Part shown: positions 14,598 to 23,848 of the stretch, in pieces | Layout: each line of letters begins with the position of its first letter | Position numbering within the stretch: the first letter of the stretch is position 1 | DNA from: Actinobacteria bacterium UBA5176 | GTDB taxonomy: Bacteria; Actinomycetota; UBA4738 | DNA length: 29,414 nucleotides | Assembly: GCA_002413305.1 (NCBI GenBank) | Contig: DHWS01000021.1 | Location: 83,147 to 112,560, forward strand | Reading direction: 5' to 3' | The notes under the pieces: generated by a model | Told to the model about the DNA's origin: nothing | What the model saw: the letters and a program-made list of their open reading frames with translations, nothing else | Databases searched by the model: none | Program-made: the position numbers and the translations under genes

Positions 14598-17156
14598 TTA
14601 CCTGGCGACCGGTCGCTCCAGGATGCAGTCCTCCGGGAGCTTGTCCGGCCGGAGCCCCTTGAACGAGGGCGCGCGGAGCTTCCCGACGGCCGTCATCTGC
14701 AGGTATTCGACCTCGCACACCAGGTCCGGGCGGACCCACCGGGCACCCTTCACCTTCCGGAGCTCGGGATCGTCGGCGGGTGGATCGTCCTGTTCGAGTT
14801 CCTTCAGCTTGGCCAGCAGATCGGCGAGCATCCGGTCGGTGAAGCCCGTCCCGACCTGTCCGATCCACCGGAGCTTCCCATCGTCGTACGCCCCGAGCAG
14901 GAGCGCGCCGAACGACGAGCTCCGCCCGCGTTGCCCCGGGGTGCGGCCGAGGATCACGCAGTCCTGCGTCTGCAGGATCTTGATCTTCCGCCAGTCGTCC
15001 GATCGCCTGCCCGGCAGATAGCGGCTCGCGGCCCGCTTCCCGACGATCCCCTCCAGCCCGTGGTCCTTCGCGATCTCGAAGAACCGAACCCCGTCGTCCG
15101 GCACCGAGTAGATCAGCCGCAGGCCCTTGCCCTCGTGCACGATCTCGGTCAGCCGCGATCGCCGATCGGACAACGCGCGCGCCGTGAGGTCCTCCCCATC
15201 CACCCACAGCACGTCGAATGCGACCATCTCGACCGGGATCTGCCGCCTGGCCTTCTCCACGTCGGCCGGCGAGGACAGGTTCATCCGCTGCTGCAGCAGC
15301 TCGAACGACGTCCGCCCCTGCTCGTCGGTGGCCACGATCTCGCCGTCCAGCACCGCGTTCGTTGCCTTCAGGTTGCGGTACACGCGGGCCAACTCCGGAT
15401 ACGTGCGCGACTGGTCGCGCCCGGTCCGGGACACCAGCCGGACCTCCTCGCCGTCCAGGTACAGGAGCGTCCGCACCCCGTCCAGCTTGGGCTCGAACCA
15501 CCATCCCTCGCGGTCGAACGGCGCGTACCCCCCCGCAGCCAGCATCGGCGCGAAGGCGGGCGGCTTCGGCAGCGGTTCCTCCTCGGAGGCGCTGGCCATG
15601 AACACCAGCCAGTCGCCCTTCGTCTTCACCAGGTGGTACTCGCCGTGGTGGCGTTCGCCGTGCAGCCGGAAGCTGACCTTCTGCGGTGTCCACTCGAGCA
15701 GGTTGTACGTCCCTGCGTCCCAGATCTGCACATCCCCCGCTCCGTAGTGGCCCTTGGGGATCGTGCCCTCGAACGACCCGTACTCCATCGGGTGGTCCTC
15801 GGTCTGCACCGCGAGATGACGTTCACCCTTGACCAGCGGGAGCCCCTTCGGCACGGCCCACGAAACCAGGACCCCGTCGCGCTCCAGCCGCAGGTCGTAG
15901 TGCAGCCGCGTGGCGTCATGCCGCTGGATGACGAACGAGTTCCCCCCCGGTGACGGCCCGCCGCCGAATGGTTCGGGCGTGGCCTCCGGGTCGCGCTTCT
16001 GCAGGTACTCGCCGAGCTTTGGGTCGCGGGACCGGGCGATGGCTTCGTCGCTCTGGGAAGGGCGGGACACGCCCTCGTCGCTCGGCGAGGGGCGACCTGC
16101 CTCCACCCGGTGCGACTCGGTGGCGGGAGTGGCGTCGGTCCGTTCGACCCCCACGGCGGCCAGCGCGGGCCCGATGTCCTGCGGCGATTCGAGCACGCCT
16201 CGGAACGGGTCGCCCGGCTCGCGAGCCCACCGCTCCCAAACGGTCCTGATCGTGAAGTCGCCGGGCCGGATGGCGCCTTCTGCCACCTCGTCCCACGTCA
16301 CGGGCGTCGAAACGGTCGCCCCGGGTTCCGGCCGGACGGAGTACACCGCGGCGATGTTCGCCCCCACCCGGTTCATGTTGTGGTCGACGAATACCTGTCC
16401 GGTTCGCTTCCGCACCTCCCACTCCATCGTCACCCGCTTCGGATCCGCCCGCCGGATCAGCTGCCCGATGGCCCCCACGAACTCCCGGATCTGCAGGTAG
16501 GTGAAGCCGTCGGCGATCGGCACGTAGATCTGCATGCCGGTCGCCCCCGATGTCTTCGGGTACGCCGTCAGCCCGAGCTGTGAGCAGGCCGTCCGCACGT
16601 ATCCGGCCACGGCCAGCACGTCCTCATACGTGACCGGCTCGAACGGATCCAGGTCGAAGAACAGGTAATCGGGCGATTCGATCGATCCGCACCGCGAATG
16701 GAGCGGATGAAACTCGATGCAGCCCAGGTTGGCCATGAACAGCAAGCCGGCGACGTCTTCGACCATCAGGTAGTTGATGACGTCGTGCTTCGCCGGCCCC
16801 CACCGACCCTCGGCGGTGCCCGCACTCTGCACGGCGCACCGCGTCATCCAATCCGGGGTGTGCGACGGCGCGTCCTTCTCGTAGAAGAAGGGACCGTGGA
16901 TGCCGTCCGGCATCCGCTTCATCGTCAGCGGACGGCCGGCCAGGTACGGGAGGATGCGCTCGGCGACGTTGAAGTAGTACGCGACCAGGTCGCCCTTGGT
17001 GTAGCTCTCCTCCGGCCAGAACACCTTGTCCAGGTTGGACAGCCGAAGGTTGCGGCCGTCGACAGCCATCCACCACTGTTCGCCGTCCCGCTCGGCGGGG
17101 AGCAGCCGCGGGAACTCCACGGTGAAGGCCGGTCCGGACGCTCGTTTCCTCGGCAT
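14598..17156 (-). CDS. ligD: ATP-dependent DNA ligase LigD (polymerase-phosphoesterase-ligase)
   Basis: The multifunctional ligase of bacterial non-homologous end joining, 852 residues. Domain order is polymerase (~25-330), 3'-phosphoesterase (~385-525), ligase (~530-852), as in mycobacteria. Polymerase: the metal motif DLD is at 168-170 (LFFDLDPFEP) and HPLH at ~150-153. Phosphoesterase: His413, His419, Asp421 and Arg423 lie in RHDATRLHYDLR, with His455 and Tyr459 in DHPMEY; all six known active-site positions are intact. Ligase: the nucleotidyl lysine is Lys557 in EPKLDGVR. A linker near 353-376 has a short repeat (GRPSPSDEGVS, SRPSQSDEAIA). ATG at 17156 was chosen because the polymerase domain begins ~20 residues later. 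It is divergent from ku across 163 bases, so both NHEJ proteins are encoded together. Confidence 0.95.
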   Translation of the reverse strand: MPRKRASGPAFTVEFPRLLPAERDGEQWWMAVDGRNLRLSNLDKVFWPEESYTKGDLVAYYFNVAERILPYLAGRPLTMKRMPDGIHGPFFYEKDAPSHTPDWMTRCAVQSAGTAEGRWGPAKHDVINYLMVEDVAGLLFMANLGCIEFHPLHSRCGSIESPDYLFFDLDPFEPVTYEDVLAVAGYVRTACSQLGLTAYPKTSGATGMQIYVPIADGFTYLQIREFVGAIGQLIRRADPKRVTMEWEVRKRTGQVFVDHNMNRVGANIAAVYSVRPEPGATVSTPVTWDEVAEGAIRPGDFTIRTVWERWAREPGDPFRGVLESPQDIGPALAAVGVERTDATPATESHRVEAGRPSPSDEGVSRPSQSDEAIARSRDPKLGEYLQKRDPEATPEPFGGGPSPGGNSFVIQRHDATRLHYDLRLERDGVLVSWAVPKGLPLVKGERHLAVQTEDHPMEYGSFEGTIPKGHYGAGDVQIWDAGTYNLLEWTPQKVSFRLHGERHHGEYHLVKTKGDWLVFMASASEEEPLPKPPAFAPMLAAGGYAPFDREGWWFEPKLDGVRTLLYLDGEEVRLVSRTGRDQSRTYPELARVYRNLKATNAVLDGEIVATDEQGRTSFELLQQRMNLSSPADVEKARRQIPVEMVAFDVLWVDGEDLTARALSDRRSRLTEIVHEGKGLRLIYSVPDDGVRFFEIAKDHGLEGIVGKRAASRYLPGRRSDDWRKIKILQTQDCVILGRTPGQRGRSSSFGALLLGAYDDGKLRWIGQVGTGFTDRMLADLLAKLKELEQDDPPADDPELRKVKGARWVRPDLVCEVEYLQMTAVGKLRAPSFKGLRPDKLPEDCILERPVAR

Positions 17157-17168
17157 GCTCGACTGGCC

Positions 17169-17174
17169 ATGGTA
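17169..17174 (-). promoter_or_regulatory. Possible ligD -10 box
   Basis: TACCAT on the minus strand, 12 bases before the ligD ATG, fits TANNNT and would give a leader of ~5 bases. The -35 is not clear. No SOS box is seen in the ligD-ku gap. Confidence 0.3.
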
Positions 17175-17255
17175 CCGGCGCGGGCCGGGCAGAATGGGCC
17201 GCGTGTTTCGTGGGAACGATCGATGGGGACTCCCGAGACGAAGGCGGGCCGGCAG

Positions 17256-17261
17256 TACAAT
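17256..17261 (+). promoter_or_regulatory. Possible ku -10 box
   Basis: TACAAT matches TATAAT in five of six positions, in the ligD-ku gap. It would give a leader of ~52 bases, with GGAGG (17304-17308) 11 bases before the ku ATG. A -35 is not evident. Confidence 0.4.
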
Positions 17262-17319
17262 GACCGTCCCCGCCGGCCGCGGGTTGGCGGCGGCGACTTC
17301 CCTGGAGGTGCGACGGACG

Positions 17320-18159
17320 ATGCCAAGGGCCATGTGGAAGGGAGCGATCTCGTTCGGTCTCGTCTCGATCCCGGTCGGGCTCTACCCCGCGACCGAGGAG
17401 AAGACCCTCCGCTTCAACCAGCTCCACGACAAGGACTTCGGGCGCATCAAGTACCAGCGGACGTGCGCCAAGTGCGGCGAAGAGGTCACCTTCGACCATA
17501 TCGTCAAGGGGTACGAGTACGAGAAGGACAAGTACGTCGTCCTGGAGGACGAGGACTTCGACGCCGTGCCGGTCGAATCGTCCCGGGCCATCGATATCCT
17601 CCAGTTCGTGGACCTCGAAGAGATCGACCCGATCTACTTCCAGAAGTCCTACTACCTCGTCCCGGAAGAGACCGGGTTGAAGGCGTACACGCTGCTCCGC
17701 CAAGCCATGAGTGAGGACGGACGGGTTGCCATCGCGAAGATCGCCTTCCGCGACAAGGAGCATCTCGCGGCGCTGCGGTTCAAGGACAACGTGTTCGTCC
17801 TGGAGACGATGTTCTGGCCGGACGAGATCCGGGCCGCCGACTTCGAGGAGCTCGACAAGAAGGTCAACGTCCGGCTCCAGGAGATCCAGATGGCCAAGAG
17901 CCTGATCGAGAGCCTGACCGACGAGTTCAAGCCCGAGCAGTTCCGAGACGAATACCGCGAAGCGCTGCTCGGCATCATCGGGAAGAAGGTGTCGGGCGAG
18001 GAGATCGAAGTGATCCCCGAAGCGGAGCCGACCAAGGTTGTCGACCTGATGGAGGCGCTGAAGGCGTCGGTCGCGGCGCAGAAACAGAAGAAACAGGCGG
18101 CCCCCCAGGCCAAGTCCAAGAAGTCCACGGCGCGGCCGAAGAAAGCCGCCGCAGGGTAG
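17320..18159 (+). CDS. ku: Ku DNA-end-binding protein
   Basis: The homodimeric ring protein that binds double-strand ends and recruits LigD. It has 279 residues, typical for bacterial Ku. It opens MPRAMWKGAISFGLVSIPV, the family hallmark, followed by YPATEEKTLRFNQLHDKD and a zinc-like pair CAKCGEE. The core runs to about residue 230 (FRDEYREALLGII). The C-terminal tail (~250-279) is rich in Lys, Gln and Ala (QKQKKQAAP, SKKSTARPKKAAAG), the basic extension that in mycobacterial and Streptomyces Ku affects DNA binding and LigD stimulation. ATG at 17320 matches the family start. It is divergent from ligD, and glnB follows after 18 bases on the same strand. Confidence 0.96.
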   Translation: MPRAMWKGAISFGLVSIPVGLYPATEEKTLRFNQLHDKDFGRIKYQRTCAKCGEEVTFDHIVKGYEYEKDKYVVLEDEDFDAVPVESSRAIDILQFVDLEEIDPIYFQKSYYLVPEETGLKAYTLLRQAMSEDGRVAIAKIAFRDKEHLAALRFKDNVFVLETMFWPDEIRAADFEELDKKVNVRLQEIQMAKSLIESLTDEFKPEQFRDEYREALLGIIGKKVSGEEIEVIPEAEPTKVVDLMEALKASVAAQKQKKQAAPQAKSKKSTARPKKAAAG

Positions 18160-18516
<357 letters not shown>

Positions 18517-18524
18517 GCGGCCGG

Positions 18525-20996
18525 GTGCCCCCGACGCGCGTGACCCCGGTGACCCAGGACCTCGCTTCGTCGCTCCGTGCGCTCGACGCCGAACCGCTCG
18601 CCGGCCGGTCGGGGGTCGAGCTGGCCAGCCGGCGCGCGGAGGCGTTCGACTTGGCCATCACCGCCGGACTGGCGCCGCTGGAGGGCATGGCCCTCGTGGC
18701 GATCGGCGGCTACGGCCGGTCCGAGATGGCGCCGGGGTCGGACATCGATCTCCTGCTCGTCCACGAGCCCGGGCTGGAGGCCGGGGCGGAGGAGGTCTTC
18801 GCCGGGGTGCTCTACCCGCTGTGGAACGCCGGGATCCGGGTGGGGCATTCCGTACGAACCGTCGAGCAGTGCCGCGCCGAGAGCATGGCCCACCTCGATG
18901 CGCTGACCGCCCTGCTTGACGCCCGGTTGCTGGCGGGCGAGCCGGCGCTCGCGGAGCAGGCCCGAACCGCCGCTGCCGGGATCGTGCACGAAGACCCGGC
19001 GGAGTTCGTCGATGGACTCCGCATGTGGCGGATCGAACGGCGGGCTCGGGCAGGAGCGCTGGCCGAGTCCCAGGAGCCGGACCTCAAGGAGGCTCTGGGG
19101 GGCCTTCGGGACCTGCACCTGCTCGGGTGGCTGGCCGCACTGGAGGCCCACGAACTGCTGCGACCGTCCGAACGGCGATGGGCCGGCGCTGCGCTGGACT
19201 ACTTCTTGCTCGTCCGGACCGCCCTCCACCGCCGGGCGGCCGGCTCGTCGAACTCGGTGGTGGCGGACCAGCAGCCGGCGATCGCCGACGCGCTCGGTGT
19301 GGTGGGGGAGGAGTCGTGGGAGTCGCGCGACGTCCTCATGCGGACGCTGTTCGAACACGGCCGCCGGGCGAACGCGGTGGCCACAGCGGTCCTGGAGCGC
19401 GCGGCCCGCGCGGTGGGTTCGACCTCACGCCACGAGCTCCACGCCGAGGCGACCGAGGCCGTCCTGCTGTCCGCGTTCGAGCTCTTCGCCCGGGTGGCGC
19501 ACGAGGGCGGGATGCCGGCGGTCGAGGAGCTCGATCGCGTGGAGGCGCTGGTTCCTTCGGAGCCGCCGGCAACCTGGCCGCCGGGCTCGGTGGAGGCCTT
19601 CGTCACGATGCTGGCGTCGGGAGAGGGCGGGGTCGAGGCGTTGGAGTGGCTCGATGCCCTCGGCTTCCTGCCGGCGGTGCTGCCGGAGTGGCGGGGGGTG
19701 CGGGGCCGGCCGCAGCGCGACCCCTACCATCGCTACCCCGCGGACGTGCACCTGCTTCGCACCGCGGCGGAGATGGCGCTGCTCCTGTACCGGCCGGACG
19801 AACCGTTCGCCGCGGAGGCCGCCGCGCAGATCGAGGACGTTCGGGCGCCCCTCTTCGGCGGGGTGCTGCACGACATCGGGAAGGTCGGCCGAGGGTCGCA
19901 CCTCGTGGAGGGCGAGCGCATCGCGGCCGGCGCGGTGCGGCGGATCGGGCTGGACGAAGCCGTGGCGGATGACGTGCTGTTCTTGGTCCGCGAGCACCTA
20001 CTTCTCTCCGACACCGCGACCCGACGGAACCTCCAGGACGAGGACCTCATCCTCCGGGTGGCGGCCAGGATCGGGAACCCACGCCGCCTGGCCATGCTGT
20101 ACCTCCTGACCATGGCCGACGCGGCGGCGACCGGGCCCAGCGCCTCGACACCCTGGCGCGTTGCGCTGGTCCGCGAGCTAACCGGGAAGGTCGGCCGGGC
20201 GTTCGACCGTGGGCTCATGGATCCCGGCCAGGCCGGCCGGCTCGCGCAGGCGGAGGCGGCGATCCGAGGAGCGCTTGGAAGCGAACCTCCGGCCCGGGTC
20301 GAACGCTTCCTGGCCATGATGCCGCCCGGCTATCTGTTGTGGGCGCACCCCCACGAGGCACTGGGGCACCTGGGGCTCATCGACCCGCCGCCGGCGCCCG
20401 ATGAGGTACGGCACGTCGTCCAGCAGGGACGGGCTCCGGGCACGCGGTTGCTGGTGGTCGGCGCGCGCGACCGGCTCGGACTGCTGGCGGCGTTGGCGGG
20501 AGCGATGACCCTGTCTCGCCTGTCGATCCTCACCGCGCAGGCATTCACCACGGAGGAAGGCCTCGCGGTGGACGCCTTCGACGTGCGGTTGGCGGCCGGA
20601 GACCTGGCCGGCCCGATCGACGACGCGCGGTGGGTGCGCTTCGAACGCGAAGCGCGGGAAGCGCTGGACGACCTCCCGGCGGTGGCGGAGCGGATCCGCC
20701 GGCTCCGGTCGCACTATCGTTCCCCAGTCGCCGACGTCCCGGTCCACGTGCACACGGACGACGAGGCCTCGGATTTCTTCTCTGTGGTCGAGGTCGGCGC
20801 GCCGGACCGGATCGGGCTGTTGTTCGACCTGACCAGGACGTTCGCCTCGCACGGGGTGGACGTGCACTCCGCGAAGGTGGCCACGTACGGGCCGAGGGTG
20901 GTCGACGTGTTCTACGTGACCGTCGCCGGGGAGAAGCTGCGAGGGGAAGCGAGTGCGCTGGAGGAGGCGCTGGCCCGGGCCGGAGCCGAACCTTAG
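18525..20996 (+). CDS. glnD: [Protein-PII] nucleotidylyltransferase GlnD
   Basis: The bifunctional enzyme that adds and removes a nucleotidyl group on P-II according to glutamine level. It has 823 residues. Nucleotidyltransferase domain: GGYGRSEMAPGSDIDLLLVH at 61-80, with metal-binding Asp73 and Asp75. HD hydrolase domain: GVLHDIGKVGRGSH near 445-460. Two ACT domains bind glutamine: about 637-705 (TRLLVVGARDRLGLLAALAG) and about 750-820 (VVEVGAPDRIGLLFDLTRTF). All four domains of GlnD are present in the usual order. GTG at 18525 is eight bases after glnB; a second in-frame GTG at 18540 is an alternative start. The stop overlaps the convergent DUF72 stop by four bases. Confidence 0.95.
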   Translation: MPPTRVTPVTQDLASSLRALDAEPLAGRSGVELASRRAEAFDLAITAGLAPLEGMALVAIGGYGRSEMAPGSDIDLLLVHEPGLEAGAEEVFAGVLYPLWNAGIRVGHSVRTVEQCRAESMAHLDALTALLDARLLAGEPALAEQARTAAAGIVHEDPAEFVDGLRMWRIERRARAGALAESQEPDLKEALGGLRDLHLLGWLAALEAHELLRPSERRWAGAALDYFLLVRTALHRRAAGSSNSVVADQQPAIADALGVVGEESWESRDVLMRTLFEHGRRANAVATAVLERAARAVGSTSRHELHAEATEAVLLSAFELFARVAHEGGMPAVEELDRVEALVPSEPPATWPPGSVEAFVTMLASGEGGVEALEWLDALGFLPAVLPEWRGVRGRPQRDPYHRYPADVHLLRTAAEMALLLYRPDEPFAAEAAAQIEDVRAPLFGGVLHDIGKVGRGSHLVEGERIAAGAVRRIGLDEAVADDVLFLVREHLLLSDTATRRNLQDEDLILRVAARIGNPRRLAMLYLLTMADAAATGPSASTPWRVALVRELTGKVGRAFDRGLMDPGQAGRLAQAEAAIRGALGSEPPARVERFLAMMPPGYLLWAHPHEALGHLGLIDPPPAPDEVRHVVQQGRAPGTRLLVVGARDRLGLLAALAGAMTLSRLSILTAQAFTTEEGLAVDAFDVRLAAGDLAGPIDDARWVRFEREAREALDDLPAVAERIRRLRSHYRSPVADVPVHVHTDDEASDFFSVVEVGAPDRIGLLFDLTRTFASHGVDVHSAKVATYGPRVVDVFYVTVAGEKLRGEASALEEALARAGAEP

Positions 20997-21718
20997 GATC
21001 GCGGGGGCTCAGCCGCGATGAAGGCGCGCATCCGCTCGGCCAGGATCGGTCCGGCGCCCTTGTCCTCGTGCTTGAAGAAGCAGAACACGTCCGCGCCCTC
21101 GGCGAGCGCCGGACCGATCCGGTCGGCCCAGCCTCCCAGCTCCTGATCCGTGTACGCCATCTTGCGAAGGCGTAGGTAGACGAAGGGGCTGGCCGTCAGC
21201 GGCGCTTGCGGGGCGGGCTGGTCGTCCGTCTCGGCCACGCACCAAGCCGCTCCCTGCGACGCCAGGACGGGTTTCGCCTCGACCCACGAAGGATGGCGAA
21301 ACTCGAACGCGTAGCGATGTGTGGGCGGCAGGTACGCCAGGAAGGACTCGATCAGTGTGCGGTCATAGGGCAGGTTCGGCGGGCACTGGAACAGGATCGG
21401 GCCGAGCCGGTCGCCGAGTGTCCGGGCCCGCTCCAGGAACGCCGAGACGGCCTCGTCCGCGTCCTTCAACCGCAGCCAGTGCGTGATCCGCTGGTGTGCC
21501 TTCAGGACGAACCGGAACGTCTCGGGAGTCGCGTCTCGCCAGGTGACCAGCGTCTTCTCGGCCGGCTGCTGGCGGAAGGTGTAGTTGATCTCGACCGACG
21601 GGAAGCGTTCGGCGTAGAACGGCAGCATCTCTTTCTGCCGGAGCGTGGGGGGATAGAAGGGTCCCTTCCATTCGTCGTAGGCGAACCCCGACGTCCCGAG
21701 GTAGAGCGTCCCGGCCAT
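20993..21718 (-). CDS. DUF72 (YecE-family) protein
   Basis: A TIM-barrel protein of unknown function, 241 residues. Family signatures: LYLGTSGFAYDEWKGPFYP near the N-terminus (residues ~5-23), PSVEINYTFRQQP, FVLKAHQRITH, ILFQCPPNL, and YAFEFRHPSW. These are the conserved acidic, Tyr and His-rich surfaces of YecE. An upstream ATG at 21736 is in frame, but 21718 is preferred because the family N-terminus starts there and GGAG lies just before it. It is divergent from the alpha/beta hydrolase over 58 bases and overlaps glnD tail to tail by four bases. No function can be assigned from the sequence. Confidence 0.88.
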   Translation of the reverse strand: MAGTLYLGTSGFAYDEWKGPFYPPTLRQKEMLPFYAERFPSVEINYTFRQQPAEKTLVTWRDATPETFRFVLKAHQRITHWLRLKDADEAVSAFLERARTLGDRLGPILFQCPPNLPYDRTLIESFLAYLPPTHRYAFEFRHPSWVEAKPVLASQGAAWCVAETDDQPAPQAPLTASPFVYLRLRKMAYTDQELGGWADRIGPALAEGADVFCFFKHEDKGAGPILAERMRAFIAAEPPRS

Positions 21719-21776
21719 CGCTCCAGATTCTCCCATCGAAGACGGCCGGTGCGTCCTGCTGCAATCATCGCTCTGG

Positions 21777-22445
21777 ATGAGCGAGCCATTCGAACTCGAG
21801 GTCGGGGATCGGCTGACCGGGGCGCGGTGGGACGAACCCTCCGGCGCGTGGGGGGTGTTCGTCCTGGCGCACGGAGCCGGGGCGGGGATGGAGCATCCGT
21901 TCCTGGCAGGGGTGACCGAGGGCCTGGGGTCGGAGGGTCTGGCTTGCCTGCGGTTCGAGTTCCCGTACGTCCACGCGGGGCGGAGGTCGCCCGATCCGCC
22001 GGCCGTCCTGCTGAGAACGTGGCGTGCCGCGTGCGCCGAAGGAGCCGCACGGGCCGCCGGCCGCTCCCTGGCCGCTGGCGGGAAGTCGATGGGCGGGAGG
22101 ATCGCGTCGATGCTCGCGGCGGAGGAGGGCGAAGCCTTCCCCGCCGGTGCGCTGGTCTTCTTCGGCTACCCGTTGCATCCTCCGGGGCGGCCCGAGAAGC
22201 TCCGGGACGCGCACCTCGGCGGCATCCTTCGGCCCATGCTGTTCATCCAGGGCACGAACGACGCCCTGGCCACGTTCGGACTTATCTCCTCGGTGGTGAC
22301 CAAGCTGGGCCCACGAGCCCGGCTGCACGCGGTCGAAGGTGGCGATCATTCGTTCCGCGTGCGGGGCGCGAAGCGGAGCGACGCGGAGATCGGGCGAGAC
22401 CTCGGCGTGCTGGCTGCGGGGTTCGTTCGCGAGGTCGCCGGCTGA
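21777..22445 (+). CDS. Alpha/beta hydrolase, KANL3/Tex30-like
   Basis: A small serine hydrolase of 222 residues. The first motif is AHGAGAGMEHPF (31-42), characteristic of the KANL3/Tex30 group related to dienelactone hydrolases. The nucleophile elbow is GGKSMGG (101-107) with Ser104; Asp162 in IQGTNDAL and His191 in GGDHSF complete a likely triad. There is no signal peptide, so it is cytosolic. The substrate is unknown. The ATG at 21777 lies in a 58-base divergent gap with DUF72, with no clear ribosome site. Its stop overlaps the next start (TGATG), so it is translationally coupled to the small zinc-binding protein. Confidence 0.85.
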   Translation: MSEPFELEVGDRLTGARWDEPSGAWGVFVLAHGAGAGMEHPFLAGVTEGLGSEGLACLRFEFPYVHAGRRSPDPPAVLLRTWRAACAEGAARAAGRSLAAGGKSMGGRIASMLAAEEGEAFPAGALVFFGYPLHPPGRPEKLRDAHLGGILRPMLFIQGTNDALATFGLISSVVTKLGPRARLHAVEGGDHSFRVRGAKRSDAEIGRDLGVLAAGFVREVAG

Positions 22446-22729
22446 TGCCTCGCCGTCACGAGCGGGCCCGCGAACGGCCTGGTCCGGCGATCCCGGTCGA
22501 GCGGCCGCTCACGGCCACGCCGGCATGGGCGCAGGCCGGCGGGGCGATCGTCCGGGCGGTCACCGGCGAGAAGGGGAAGACGTACCGGTGCCCGGGCTGC
22601 CAGCAGGAGATCCGGCCCGGGACGCCCCACCTGGTGGTGATCGAGGAAGAGGACGTCGAGGCACGCCGCCACTGGCACACACCGTGCTGGAAGCGGGAGC
22701 TCCGCCGCCGCGGCTTCACGGTCGCCTGA
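22445..22729 (+). CDS. Small conserved actinobacterial zinc-binding protein
   Basis: A 94-residue basic protein. A single treble-clef-like module is formed by Cys49 and Cys52 (YRCPGCQQEIRPG), His76/His78 and Cys81 (RRHWHTPCW). Similar short proteins are common in actinobacteria and are sometimes mislabelled ATP/GTP-binding; no P-loop is visible here. The N-terminus is Arg- and Pro-rich. Its ATG overlaps the hydrolase stop by one base (TGATG), which suggests a linked role. It ends seven bases before the convergent radical SAM gene. Nucleic acid or protein binding is possible but not shown. Confidence 0.8.
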   Translation: MPRRHERARERPGPAIPVERPLTATPAWAQAGGAIVRAVTGEKGKTYRCPGCQQEIRPGTPHLVVIEEEDVEARRHWHTPCWKRELRRRGFTVA

Positions 22730-22736
22730 GGTCCGG

Positions 22737-23843
22737 TCAGAGCATCGAAAGCTGTTCGGCCCGCTGTCCATCACGTCCGCGCCCTGCCGACGGTCGCACG
22801 TTCTTCCGGCTGGCCGATCGTCCCGAAGCGGATCGATTCCCGTTCCCCACCCGCCGCGTGTCCCGCGGTGCCGCGCGCCCGATCCCGAACCGCCTGGCGA
22901 GCTCCTGGACCCGCCCGGTGATCTCCGCCTGGTACGCGTTCGGGGCGTAGGCGCTTCGGCCGTACAGCCGCTCGTACCGCGGCACGAGGGACGGGTGGTG
23001 CTCGCCGAGCCAGCCCATGAACCACTCCCGGGCGCCGGGCCGAAGATGCAGCACGATCGGCGCGAGGTGGGTCGCCCCGGCCTCCGCGATGGCCCTGACC
23101 GTGGCCGTGAGGTGTGCGGGCGAATCGGTCAGGAACGGGATGATGGGGGCCATCAGCACCCCGCAGGGAACGCCGGCCTCGTTCAGCGTCCGGCACACCT
23201 CGAGCCGCTTCTGCGGAGCCGGGGTCCCGGGCTCGAGCGAGCGCCACACGTCCCGGTCGACGAACCCCACGCTGACGTTCGTGCCGATGTCGGCCACCTG
23301 CGCGCATGCTTGGAGAAGGTCGACGTCCCGGAGGATGAGCGAGCCCTTCGTCAGGATCGAGAAGGGATTGGCGGTGTCGAGGAGCACTGAGAGGATGCCG
23401 CGCATGAGCTGGTAGCGCCCCTCGGCCCGCTGGTAGGGGTCGACGTTGGTGCCCATGGCGATGTGTCCGCCTCCCCACGACGTGGCGGCCAGCTCCCTGC
23501 GCAGGAGCTCCTCGGCGTTGACCTTCACCACGATCTGGGAGTTGAAGTCCTCCCCGGAGTCCAGGTCGAGGAACGTGTGCGTGTTCCGGGCGAAGCAGTA
23601 GAAGCACGCGTGGGTGCACCCCCGGTACGGGTTGATCGTCCACCGGAACGGGACGCGAGAGGCCTCGGGCACCCGGTTGATGATCGACCGGGCCCGGACC
23701 TCGTAGAACGTGATCCCGCGGAACTCGGGCGTGTCGAAGGTTCGAACCACGGCGCCCTGGCCGAACAGCGAGGCGGTGAGCCGTGGGTCTCGTTCGGGCT
23801 CGACGATCTTCAGGTTGTCCCAACGCACGGCGAGACGCACCAT
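22737..23843 (-). CDS. Rv2578c-family radical SAM protein (SplB-like)
   Basis: A radical SAM enzyme of 368 residues related to the SplB (spore photoproduct lyase) group, COG1533. The 4Fe-4S site is CTHACFYC: Cys76, Cys80 and Cys83 as CxxxCxxC. Flanking markers are RWTINPYRGC, FARNTHTFLDLDSGEDF, GTNVDPYQRAEGRYQLMRGI and PFSILTKGSLILRD, all typical of the Rv2578c family. The tail (~325-368) is Arg- and Ser-rich and ends QLSML. ATG at 23843 was chosen; the internal GTG in AVRWDN is possible, as mycobacterial relatives begin near RWDN. A perfect LexA box lies five bases before the ATG, so it should be repressed by LexA and induced by DNA damage. Its reaction is unknown; repair of a DNA lesion is a reasonable inference. 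Confidence 0.9.
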   Translation of the reverse strand: MVRLAVRWDNLKIVEPERDPRLTASLFGQGAVVRTFDTPEFRGITFYEVRARSIINRVPEASRVPFRWTINPYRGCTHACFYCFARNTHTFLDLDSGEDFNSQIVVKVNAEELLRRELAATSWGGGHIAMGTNVDPYQRAEGRYQLMRGILSVLLDTANPFSILTKGSLILRDVDLLQACAQVADIGTNVSVGFVDRDVWRSLEPGTPAPQKRLEVCRTLNEAGVPCGVLMAPIIPFLTDSPAHLTATVRAIAEAGATHLAPIVLHLRPGAREWFMGWLGEHHPSLVPRYERLYGRSAYAPNAYQAEITGRVQELARRFGIGRAAPRDTRRVGNGNRSASGRSASRKNVRPSAGRGRDGQRAEQLSML

Positions 23844-23848
23844 GGTAC

